Assembly: GCA_028095005.1 (NCBI GenBank)
Contig: CM051463.1
Location: 78,149,652 to 78,213,651, forward strand
Length of the DNA: 64,000 nt
Origin: Rhynchospora pubera
Lineage: Eukaryota > Streptophyta > Magnoliopsida > Poales > Cyperaceae
Direction of reading: 5' to 3'
The notes below the pieces were generated by a model. It made no database searches. It was given only the letters and a program-made list of their open reading frames with translations, and was not told the DNA's origin. The stretch's first letter is position 1; every line of letters begins with the position of its first letter. Shown piece after piece: positions 11,395-22,100 of this stretch. A program made the position numbers and the translations under genes.

Positions 11395-12229
11395 CTAAAT
11401 ACTTAAGTTTTTCAAACTTTTAGTTATTTCCAATAACATGTCAATGACTCTGGAAGGTTCAGTGTTTCTCAAAATCTGAACCCTCCTAAGCCTTTCTTCC
11501 AAATTCTCACCAAAAGAAATGCCATAGTCTTCTAGCAAGTTAACAATTTGGATGTCTGACAGTCTATTTAAATGGGAAAGACCAACTATGAAAGGAACGT
11601 CAGCCACATCCATCTCTGGATATCTACTTAAAATGAGTTCTTCTGTAGGTACAGAATTAACACATTCAGTGAATCCCTTGTAGCTTACTTCTGACAAAGG
11701 AGTTAACTCTAAGTTCTGAGAGAGAACTGGCCAATTCTCATTCTCATGGTTTAAGGTTTCCACGTTAGCCTGATTAGTATCCAAAGATACTACATTGGTT
11801 ACAAAGCCAAAGTGAAAGAGGGGATTGTCAAAATTGGAGAAATTACAATTTTCAGAGGAGGAAACTACAATTTTTCCATTATCAATATCCCCTAAACTAT
11901 TGTGATCTCTAGGAATCTGTAAAAGATTATTATCTACAAAGGAAGCACATTGCAAGGGTACAGAATTTACATCCATCATCATGCAATTTTCAGTAGAAAC
12001 TGAACCTAAGTTAGTCTCAATTGCTGACGACTGATGTTTTTCATTATCTAAAGAAAATACCTCCCCTATCAAACAATCTGACCAGGGATGTATCTCAATA
12101 TCTATCGTATTTTGTTCCTCCATAATGCAATTTTCAGTAGATTCTAAACCTATAGTTTCCTCAATTACTGGCAGTTGCAAATCAATATCTACATTATCAG
12201 CTAGAATATCAAAGGAATTAGAAAGTTTT
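11395..12229 (-). pseudogene. LINE ORF1 C-terminal fragment (5'-truncated)
   Basis: An open frame runs from the LINE 5' truncation point (12229) to a stop at 11395, 44 bp before the ORF2 start. The visible part is acidic and low in recognisable motifs, as is usual for the linker and tail of plant LINE ORF1 (a gag-like RNA-binding protein). The N-terminal RNA-binding part and CCHC knuckle are absent because reverse transcription stopped early. Identity rests on position immediately upstream of ORF2 within the TSD-bounded insertion. Confidence 0.7.
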
Positions 12230-12245
12230 AAAATTTCTTGAATCT
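12230..12245. repeat. Target-site duplication, right copy, of the L1-type LINE
   Basis: This is identical to 7362-7377 (16 bp). Sequence to its right is the original genomic flank. Confidence 0.9.
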
Positions 12246-13294
12246 GAATTCATCTGTTTGAAGGTGCTGTCTATTCAAGACGCAGTCAGTTCTTTTTTTT
12301 TTTTTTTTTGGAAATTTACATGCCGAAATCACAACGCATATATATCTGAAAATTATAGCTTTTAGTAATTTTGCAAATTTTTTGAAATAATACAAATATT
12401 GTTGCTATTCTAAAGTAATATCTGGGTACAAAGGAAAAAAAAATCAGAAATATCAGTATCACACTCCAGAACCGTAAACAACTTATAGTAAATGTCTTCT
12501 ACCAAACTCTATAACTTTTTTTAAGGTCGGTCGGCAAGTGCCGTCAACAGAAATTTATTAAAAGGAAAAGTTACAATTTATAAGGCTAACAGTCTAACAG
12601 AGGAAGAAAAACTCGTATGTTTTTAACGTTTACGAGGCAAAATCCATTGTCTCGTTCTCATTTCAATGTCTAAAAGCAGTTGTTGGTCTAATGTCTTAAA
12701 GAAAACTCTTACGTTTTTAACGTCTACGCAGTTTCTCTAATGTCCTCGGTTCTTAATATAACTTTTCTTTTTCGATAAACTGGTCAGCTACCGACAAGAT
12801 AGGTTCTTAATATCACTTGCGACTGAATCTGTACGCTTTCGTCAAATAAAGCCACAAAAGAATGCCTAAATATAGTATGAATTTTCTTATAACATTAGCA
12901 TTACAGAAAAGGAGCATCTTTTGACCAAGTTGATAAACTAACAATGAATGTACTTGCAAATCCATACATCACCCAAACTTCAAAATCAATTGCTGGGAGT
13001 TAAGAATGGATACGACACTGGAAGAGAAAAAAAAAAATCACTTCAACACAAAATATCAACATATCAATTTAATTATACAAGTAAAAGCACGCCATAAACT
13101 TCACAACTTGAGCAAATTTACAAAATGAATCAAGACACAAGCAAATGAGCAAACTTTTTTCTAGCCTATGGAAATGTACAACCTATAGAACTACATACAC
13201 CAACATAAATACAAACAGATATATACACGCTTACAAATAAAGCAAACACAAACCAATAAAAAAAAAGGCATGCCCAGATAAAATACGGGCTTAC
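12246..13294. other. 3' flank of the giant acidic gene, with a short LINE-tail remnant
   Basis: This stretch lies downstream of the stop codon of the 24-exon minus-strand gene and should contain its 3' UTR. At about 12517-12620 a T-run followed by aaggtcggtcggcaagtgcc resembles the antisense 3' end of a LINE also seen at 21602 and 32276. A short direct repeat (gtttttaacgt(t/c)tacg near 12617 and 12713) is present. No other gene is seen. Confidence 0.4.
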
Positions 13295-15184
13295 TCATTT
13301 TGCTGATGGAGATACATTTTTTGACTTGCCAGTGATGGCCTTCTTCACCTTTGCCAAAGAGTGCTTGACCTTTGATCCCACCCCTGACAATATATTATGA
13401 GATTTCTTTTGTGCTGGCTTCATCTCTGTCTGATCTCTTGCTTCAGCCTTTACTGTGAGATCCCTGCCAATTATCTCAGCCCCTCTCTCCTGGTGCCTTT
13501 CATCCTCTTCCTCTTCTTCATCTTCATCATGTTCCTCATCCTTAAACTCTTCCCTTTCCTTCCCCACTATGGTTGCTTGTACTTCTGTGAGTTCTTCTTG
13601 ATTTTTGCTTTGAATTCTCTCAACCACAGTACCAGTAACTTCCTTAACCTGTTCTTTTTCAGAAGTATAATCTGTTTCATTGCCAACCTGCCCCTTCATA
13701 ATCTCAGTAGGTTCTAAATCTCTTTGTTTTTCTAATGGGTCTTGCGAAATTCTCTCGATTGCTTCAACCTCAGCCACTGGGACTCTGTCAGGAGTGGTCT
13801 GATCAATTTCCTTGGAACTTACTGATGAGTTTTTCATGCCACTTTCAATAATTTCTACTTGTAAATCCCTTTTGTCACCTCCAGCCGAAGAAACAGCTTG
13901 TTTCTCTTCTAGGTTTGAAATTGCTGCTTCAGCTACCTCATCAACAACTTTTTCCTTTTCAAGTATTTCTTTTGACTCCTCAAATTGATCAACCTCATGT
14001 TCCACTAAAACATAATTTTCTTCTTCAACATTTTTCACATCTTTTAATGCCTCTTCAGCCACAATAACCTCATTTATTTGTTCTCTCTCCTTGGGCATGA
14101 CCACAGTTCTGTTCTCTTCAATTATCTTTTCTGGTTCAGAAATTTCATGAGCATTTACCAAAGCCTCTTCTACCAGATCCTTGCTCTGCTCTCTGTTTTC
14201 AAGTTCTAATTCTTCTACAAGAGATGGCACTGTTTCAACCTGTTGCTCAGGTAATGCAATATCATCATTGCCAACCAAATATTTATCTTCGTCCTCAGGT
14301 TTCTCTTCTTCCTCAAAATCTCTCCCCATTTCCACAGGACAATAGGTCTTTCCTCGTTCATTTATTGTTGCCACTTCACCATTATTTTCCTGATTTTTTT
14401 CAACAATTGAAATTCTCTCATTAGTAACTAACGTTTCTTTCTCAAAATCACCTACTGCTTCAATGGGAGAAATGCCCTTTTCACCTTCCTGCTCAGGTAG
14501 CATGAGAACACTCTTGTTATCTCTCTCCAAATTTGATTTCACAACATCATTCTCTGTCTCAAAATCTGTTGCCACTTCTATGGAAGAATGGCTTGCTTCT
14601 CCTTCTTGCTTAGGTACTGCCACAATATCGATGTTTTCCTCCTTTTTTATGAACATTGCACCATCACCAACTGAAGTGTCATCAACCTTCTCAATTGGAG
14701 TTTCTCCCTTTTCAAAACCTCTTGGCACTTCTGAGAAAGAAGAGGATATTTCGCCTATTTGTTCAGGTACTGCCTCAACATTGCTATTTCCTTCAATCTT
14801 TTCCTCTATCTTGACTCCACCTTCATTGTTTAGTTGTTTATGGGTCTCCTCAATAGCTCCCTCCTCCTTTTCAAGGTTTAACTTCTCTTCTTGACGCAAT
14901 ATCTTATCCATCAAAAACCGAGATACTGGCAAGTAGTCTTGCTGAACTCCATCTTCCTCTCCTTTCTCCTCCCCATTTTCCACTTTTTCTTCCTCTTGTA
15001 GGTCCAATTTATCTTCTCTTGAACTGGTTGCATACGCTATTTCTTCATACGCCATCTCAATTTCTTCTTTTTTATTGGTTGTATTCTCTTGTATGAATTC
15101 TCCATCTAATGCTTTTGGAATAAATGAGGCATCATCATTTTGTTTCGTATTGTTATCTTCCTTTTGAGTTTCCTCAGATAATAC
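13295..15184 (-). CDS. Last and largest exon (24) of the giant gene, with basic C-terminal tail
   Basis: This 1,890-bp exon encodes 629 residues and the stop. The acceptor is ttatttag before GTATTATC at 15184, upstream of the first Met of the open frame, so the exon is longer than a Met-to-stop reading suggests. The body is a chain of acidic segments with recurring EQEGE and VPxGFE/VATDFE/VGDFE phrases spaced roughly 30-40 residues, suggesting internal repeats. A poly-acidic stretch rich in Asp/Glu lies about 75 residues before the end. The final 40 residues are strongly basic (KKSHNILSGVGSKVKH onward), the opposite charge to the rest, and are the part most likely to bind a partner or an acidic surface. 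Confidence 0.85.
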   Translation of the reverse strand, partial: VLSEETQKEDNNTKQNDDASFIPKALDGEFIQENTTNKKEEIEMAYEEIAYATSSREDKLDLQEEEKVENGEEKGEEDGVQQDYLPVSRFLMDKILRQEEKLNLEKEEGAIEETHKQLNNEGGVKIEEKIEGNSNVEAVPEQIGEISSSFSEVPRGFEKGETPIEKVDDTSVGDGAMFIKKEENIDIVAVPKQEGEASHSSIEVATDFETENDVVKSNLERDNKSVLMLPEQEGEKGISPIEAVGDFEKETLVTNERISIVEKNQENNGEVATINERGKTYCPVEMGRDFEEEEKPEDEDKYLVGNDDIALPEQQVETVPSLVEELELENREQSKDLVEEALVNAHEISEPEKIIEENRTVVMPKEREQINEVIVAEEALKDVKNVEEENYVLVEHEVDQFEESKEILEKEKVVDEVAEAAISNLEEKQAVSSAGGDKRDLQVEIIESGMKNSSVSSKEIDQTTPDRVPVAEVEAIERISQDPLEKQRDLEPTEIMKGQVGNETDYTSEKEQVKEVTGTVVERIQSKNQEELTEVQATIVGKEREEFKDEEHDEDEEEEEDERHQERGAEIIGRDLTVKAEARDQTEMKPAQKKSHNILSGVGSKVKHSLAKVKKAITGKSKNVSPSAK

Positions 15185-18100
15185 CTAAATAAAAAAAAAC
15201 AAAATGTACTAAAGATATAATGAAGTATAAACAATAAACATTGCAGAAAGATGTTAGCTGCAATTTTCTACATAAATTATTTTATCCAGATTCGTTTTAT
15301 AATAATACGCTCATACGCCACACTGGTGACTTGATTGTAATTTTCTCGATTAAAGCCTTCTTTTGTACACTATATTTAAGTAGTAGGGGATATAAATTTC
15401 ATTAAAGACCAATTTTTACTTTGGCACTAACCTTGCTAATTAAAAAACTGCTAACAATAAAGGAAAAATCTCTGTCCTCTGGTCCTTCTGATTGGTTGGT
15501 TTCTTCTTGTGCTTCCTTGTTTTCTTCAGGAAAATTGGGGATAATTTCTTCTGTGTTTTCACTACTTTCATCGATTGTCATCTTTTGGTCAGCAGTTTTC
15601 AATAATTCTATCATATCAATCTCTCTTTCATTTTGCCCATGAGCTTCTTGATCCTGCACATCAGTTATAACTTAGAACTCTCAATTAAAGAATAAATAAA
15701 ACTGACAACAACTTCTGCCAATTGAATATGGCTTCAGAAACTTTTTTTGCATCTTTTTTTATTGGCTTGTTAATTTTCAATTTGCTATTAACTTGCCTTA
15801 TACACATACTGAATGCTAAGCAGCTTAAAAGCTGTTAGTCCAAAATTTGGGGACTAGTCCACTACAGGCTGTGAATAACAACAGAATCAAATGGTTTGAT
15901 AATACTTGGAGCAAGTTTAAAAATTAACTTCCAACACAAAAGTAAATTAGCCATCCTTTTTGTGTGTCTATTCTTTCTACCAATTTTTTGGCAAAACAAT
16001 TTGCAACTCTGCAATAAACATGCAGTTCTTAACTTCATAATTATGTCTAATGAAACTTAACTTGCGGCCTTTTGGTTCCTTTTCCTCCTTTGCACTAAGG
16101 CAACAAGCTATTGGCTAGGAAGCTAAATAGGATAAGAATTAGGTCAGAAATGTACTTACCAATGCATTCTGTCTGTTTTGCTCAAAACCTTTTTGATCAG
16201 TATCTCCATTAATTTCTCCTGAGACTACTTCCTCATATGCTACATTTGGAATTTCTCTCTCTCCTTCAACCTTTTCAATTTCAGTTATCTCTTGTTCTGG
16301 CTCAGTTTGGGTCAGATTTTCTTCTTTGGTTTGGTTTTCTGGCTCAATGACAACTGTGTCTGGAGCCTCTTCTTGTACTTGTAGCTCATTGGTTTCTGTG
16401 CTGTTTGTAGTTTCTACAGTTGCATCACTTGAAATTTTTTCATCAATTAGCTCGGGTTCCTGCAGGACCAAACAAACAAAACTATATTAAAAGATTAAAA
16501 TAGAATTTGATTTCCAAGTTCTTTACGAACAAATGTGTTTGGTGAAGAAGTATTATTTACCCATAACCTTTCAATGAGCAAGGTTGTGCCCAGAGATTAT
16601 CGGAATCCCGTGGGATAACCCACCCAGGTTCATGATCATTCAATACCCCTTAAAACTGACAATAATCCTTAAATATCAGACCAGTAAGAGAAATAAAAAA
16701 ACCAAGCAAGGCAAATCAACAAATAAAATAGAGAAGAAGATGACACTCTTTTCCTTGCTCATGTAACTTTTAGCTTTTGTAAGTACCTCTGCATGTGGTT
16801 GTTCCACCACTGGAACATGCTCTAATCCGTCAGCAGTCTGATTTATCACAGCTCCTTTCTCTTCAACAAATAAAGTCTCACTTGTTTCTTCAAGGTTTGC
16901 ATTCACATCTATCCCTCGATTGGTTTTATCTAAGAAAGATAATTCCATCTCAGGCTCAACATTCTTTGAATCAGGTTGTTCTACTGGAGAAATTGTAGAT
17001 TGACCTTCGTCAACCTTGTCTTCCCGAACAAGGTTGATTTCTTCTGGAGTTTCAAAGGTATCAATTAATATATCCTTTCCACGAAGCTGCAAAGGGAAAA
17101 TTACCAAAAAAAAATATATATGTTCTTCAATTCGAGGCAAGTCATCCATTAAACAAATAAACCCTGCAGTACCCAAACATGCTGATAATGAGACTGGTTC
17201 ATACTAGCCGCTTCCTCATAAAGCATGTTTTTTGTTTATAAATTATTTGCAAATTATGCATTTTCAGCACTTGACTGAATGAATAAACAAATTAAAAAGT
17301 TTTTTACAAATTTTATAAATAATCCCTAAGTTGAATGATTTAAGAATTTTAGAACTAAACTAAATGAATTTTATAAAAACATCAGTATGTCTTTCTATGC
17401 AGTTATGCATAACAAAAAAAAATATTTCCAATTCACATGCGCATAGTATCCATAACATAAACTAGACCTTGTGAATTATTCCTGAATACCAAATTTTCTA
17501 TCATGGTAGCGAACCAGAAAACCACCGGTAGACTGACATGAGGAAGATTACAATGCAGAGTTCTCACTGTATTCAGTACTCTCACTTATCACTCGTCTCT
17601 CAGATAAATGAGTACAAGCAATCACTCTCTTAATAACAATATGACATACACGGTACACCACATAAAACCATACATGGCAAGACACATATATAAAGGCCCT
17701 CCACATTAAAATCACTTCTGAGCTTAGTGATTTTATTCATTTCTGGTAAATTATAAAGAAAACAAACCTCTTCTATAATATGCTTGTCAATTGGTTCATT
17801 TGTCTCAATTTCTTGAGAAACTTTCTCTTCAAGTACTGTCACTGATTCAACAGTGCTCCGGGGTGCAACACTGCTTTCCTTGTCTTCAACGTCTCTTTCT
17901 TCAATTTGCCCTTTACCAGAAACCATTGCAACAGAATCTGATTTCTCCTCTAACAAGGCTGATTCTTCTGTTGCTTTCTCCCGTTCAGATGATTCTATTT
18001 CAGTTCCAAGTTTCTCAGAATCTACTTCCTCTTCATTTGATAAGATCTTCAATGGCACTTCCCGATCATGGATCACAACATCAGCACATTTGGAAATCTG

Positions 18101-19050
18101 TTTGGGATAAAGAAAAATAAGAAAATTTTACTTATTATGAAGCCTAACAAGGAAACAGTTTAGAACTGAGGTAAAGTTAAAGTACCATACTACAATAGAG
18201 ATGCATATGAGTCTTCACATTGAAAAACTCAGTCATGAATATTGTCCAGTTCAGGCAAAAACAATTTGATCTTGAAAGTCAAGTAGCTTGTAATCTGTGT
18301 TATGATACAAAGAAAACATAGCTCTCTTACCGTGTCCTTGTCACTTGATTCTTCATTTGTCTTGAGTCCTTGAGCAAGATTCTCTTCAGATATTATCACT
18401 GATTCACAGATAGTCTGAGGTACAACACCACTTTCCTCATTTGCAATTTCCTCTTCTTCAGTTTGCCCTTCACCAGGAACCAATGTAGTAGCATCTGGCT
18501 TCTCCTCTACTGAGACTGATTGTTCTGTCAATTTCTCCAATTCAGGTGATTCTGTCCCCATATCAAATTTCTGAGGATCTACTTCCATTTCAGTTACTAC
18601 GGCCTTTGACTCTTCTTCGACATCACGGATCTCAGGATTGACAGTTCTATGAATCTGTTTGAGATCAACAAAAAGTCAAAAACAAAAAGGTTGCCATAAG
18701 ACCAATTATATAAAGTAATAGAAAATCAGCTGATCTATTGAATAGCTGAAGCCTAGAAACAAGAACAAAAGGCTTTAATACCTGGTTCAACTAACCACAC
18801 TACAGCAATAAATTCTAAAATCATCCAGAACATAAAAATATTGGACCAAAAGTCACTATATAGTGCAAGAGAATGGAGCTCTCCACTTTCTTTATAAGGA
18901 AATTACTAATTGCAGAACCAGGAATCAATCTATAACAAAACTATAAATGGATAATCAGATAACAACAACAACAACAACTAAGCCTTTTGTCCCAAACAAG
19001 TTGGGGTAGGCTAGAAAGAAACCCAACAAGAGAACACATCCAAGAACAAG

Positions 19051-19107
<57 letters not shown>

Positions 19108-22100
19108 ACATAAAAATACTAATAGTAAGACTAGCCATACTAATAATAATACCTCTAATAATAATAGTAATAGTAGAAATCTAGACCTCGACCGTGACCT
19201 AATAGAGGGACCTACAAACCTATGGCATCGCTCCTACCCCTAAGTTCCTACGTCATGGCTCCGGTACATGAATTGCTAACTTCCAAGCGCTCCTATCGAT
19301 CGCCAACTCCTTGGAGACGTTCCATTCTTTAAGGTCTCTTTTCACCGCTTCTTCCCATGTCAATCTTGGTCTCCCTCTCCCCCTCCGGGTGTTCTCGAAA
19401 TGATTAAGAATTCCGATACGTACCGGTGCCTCTGGAGGTCTGCGTTGGATATGTCCAAACCATCTCAAACGATGTTGGATCAACTTCTCCTCTATTGGTG
19501 CGACCCCAACCATATCTCGTATGTCATCATTTCTAATCCGATCTTTCCTCGTGTGACCGCAGACCCACCTCAACATACGCATCTCAGCTACACTCATCTT
19601 CTGGACATGTCGTCTTTTAGTAGCCCAACATTCTGCGCCATACAACATCGCAGGTCTAATCGCTGTCCTGTAGAACTTGCCTTTTAGCTTCTGCGGGACT
19701 TTCTTATCGCATAGGACGCCTGATGCTTGTCGCCATTTCACCCACCCCGCTCTTATCCTGTGACTAACATCTTCATCTATCTCGCCATCGCTCTGCAACA
19801 TCGACCCTAAATATCGAAAAGTATCTTTCGTAGGTACTACCTTCCCGTCTAGACAGACATCTCCGTCCAGTGGTCGTATCCCACTAAACTCACACCCCAT
19901 ATACTCCGTCTTAGTTCTACTAAGCCTAAACCCTTTGGACTCTAGAGTTCGTCTCCACAATTCCAATTTCCTATCGACCTCCGTCCTACTCTCATCGACT
20001 AACACCACATCGTCCGCAAAGAGCATACACCAAGGAATCTCTCCCTGTATATCCTTCGTGATCTCATCCATCACTAAGGCAAAAATGGATAATCAGATAT
20101 TAAAAAAAAATGTAATCAGCCCAACACTGGAGTGGACAGATATACTATACTCAAAATATACCTCTTCTATAGGCGTGTCACATGGTTCAATAATAGGCTC
20201 AGTTACTTGACTGCTTTCCTCTTTTGGCATTTCAGCATCTATTGTCTCTCCTTGTACCACCTCACCAGTATTTTGGAGTAAAACTACACTCTCATCTACA
20301 CTCGAGGAGAGATTGGTATTTGATTTCTCCTCAATTAATTCGTCCGAAGCACTTTCCAGTTGAGCTGATTTTAAATCAGTCTCAGTGAGTCCACTTTCAT
20401 CTCCAATTTTCTCATTTGAGACAATCTCCGAGTCTTCGGATTCAAGCTGCACTGATTCACTCTCAACTAATTGGGTTCCAGTGATCTCACTTGGATGAAC
20501 AATTTGAGGAATCTGTTTTAGATAAGAAAAAAATAACATCAGTTAGGATTTTTATCTAAGAAATTAGAATAAAGAAAAACAATGGAGTGCAATACAACAC
20601 TAATGGATTTTATGGTCATCTCTTATCCCACTTATCTGAAACTAACACGAACCTAGGTTTGTTTTTTGTTTTCTTTTCAAAAATCTGAAGTCCTATTTGG
20701 AGATGAAAGTGAGAGTTTAAGAGGCTACCACCCATGCCACCAGTCTATCTACTATCTTCCCTCTCCCCTAATTTTTCTCTATAAACCCCTCCTCTTCTAT
20801 TGCCTTTTTGCTGTCTCCATAGTCCATACACTGACACACAGACCTAACCCACCCCTAGGATGCATTTCTTCTTTTTAACTTTGATATCTTTCTTTTTGAA
20901 AGGTGCTGGGCATCTCTTCTTAATCCTTCTCCCACTCTGTCACTGTGTGTGTCTCTCCCCTTCCCCAGTCCCCACCGCCACCTCTCCTTGGCCCTTCTCC
21001 TGTTCTCCAGACTGTCCAGCTTTTTCATCTCCAGTCATAGCACGACTCCCACTCCTCCACTCCTCCCGCCTCCCTCTTTACTTTACTAGTTTTATTCTCC
21101 CACCATTCCTCCTAATTGCCTTTCGATTCTACTTTTTTTTGTTTTTGCTTTAGGTGATCTGGTGATGCCATGCCGAATCGTATCTTCTTGATGGCAGTCG
21201 TATGCGGTATGCCACAATTCAGTTCGTATTCGTACTGGCCTACTGGGCTTAATTCTTAGTTTCTTTTTTTTTCAATATAATACTTTCTCATTAGTGACCA
21301 ATTAATCTATATTGTTTTGTGGGTTAAGTAAAAAGATACATACACAACTAAAAAATACGAGTTTAAAAAAAACATACAAATAAAATAATAAAAGATGTTA
21401 TTTGTTTTATGAATTCATTATTTTAAATCAAACATTGTTATAGATATATTACATCATTATCATTACATAAACAATCAACTCTATCAGGTTCATCAGTTTT
21501 TATATATTTTTCACTTTTATGATGTATATAAAGTATACAATACATTCTAACTTCTGAAGTTTACAAATTATAAATTATCATTTGCATTTATTAAATATTA
21601 ATTTTTTTTAGGGTCGGATGGCAAAGTACCACACCGACAAATTTTTTAAAAATAAAAATAGGTACAAAAATTAGAAAATTTTAAAAGTTAATTAAGATAA
21701 TTATTTAAACAAAAATTTTTCAAAATTTGTCCAAGATCAAAGTAATTTAAATTCCACAATTTCTATTTTGTTTGACCAAAGTATATTATGATTTCCGCAC
21801 CACGTATGAAAAATTATGACTTTTAGAATGAATTAGGATTTTCAGATACTTAGTAACAGTAAATTTTCATCAAAATTAGAGGGACGGAACAAATAACTTC
21901 AAGTTTATTGTTTCCACAGGCAGTCTAGATCTGTTCCGGGCAGCTCAATGAATTCTGTACTACTGGAGATGAACCCATTTTTTGCAAACAAAATCCAATT
22001 TTGATAGGAGGCGTAAAAACACTCGCCTAATTGTTAAAGTTGACACGTGGTCCAAAAGATAGGAGGCTTAAAGAGAAGTGACACGTGATACTAATTTTTT

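Larger units (their letters stand above)
7378..12229 (-). mobile_element. L1-type LINE (non-LTR retrotransposon), 5'-truncated, with TSDs
   Basis: This 4.85-kb insertion lies in minus orientation. From its 5' end at 12229 it holds the C-terminal part of ORF1, then ORF2 (endonuclease, reverse transcriptase, zinc finger), a 3' UTR and a poly(A) tail seen as a T-run from 7378. Identical 16-bp TSDs (7362-7377 and 12230-12245) prove target-primed insertion. The 5' end cuts inside ORF1, so the DUF4283-like and zinc-knuckle regions expected upstream are missing. ORF2 has one in-frame stop and two frameshifts, so the copy is inactive. It sits between the NLR gene and the 3' end of the giant acidic gene. 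Confidence 0.92.

Noticed and set aside
13397..13717. Plus-strand open frames antisense to the acidic exons (hydrophobic-looking proteins here and at 14463-14894)
   Set aside because: Reverse complements of Glu-rich codons read as Ser/Phe/Leu-rich frames; the minus-strand exons with splice sites explain them.
18941..19138. Poly-Phe minus-strand frame and poly-Lys plus-strand frame around the 51-base A-run
   Set aside because: Homopolymer inside the RTE LINE 3' UTR, not a protein.
20860..21153. Plus-strand 97-codon hydrophobic frame
   Set aside because: C/T-rich intronic sequence gives Leu/Phe/Pro/Ser codons; no domain or signal beyond composition.
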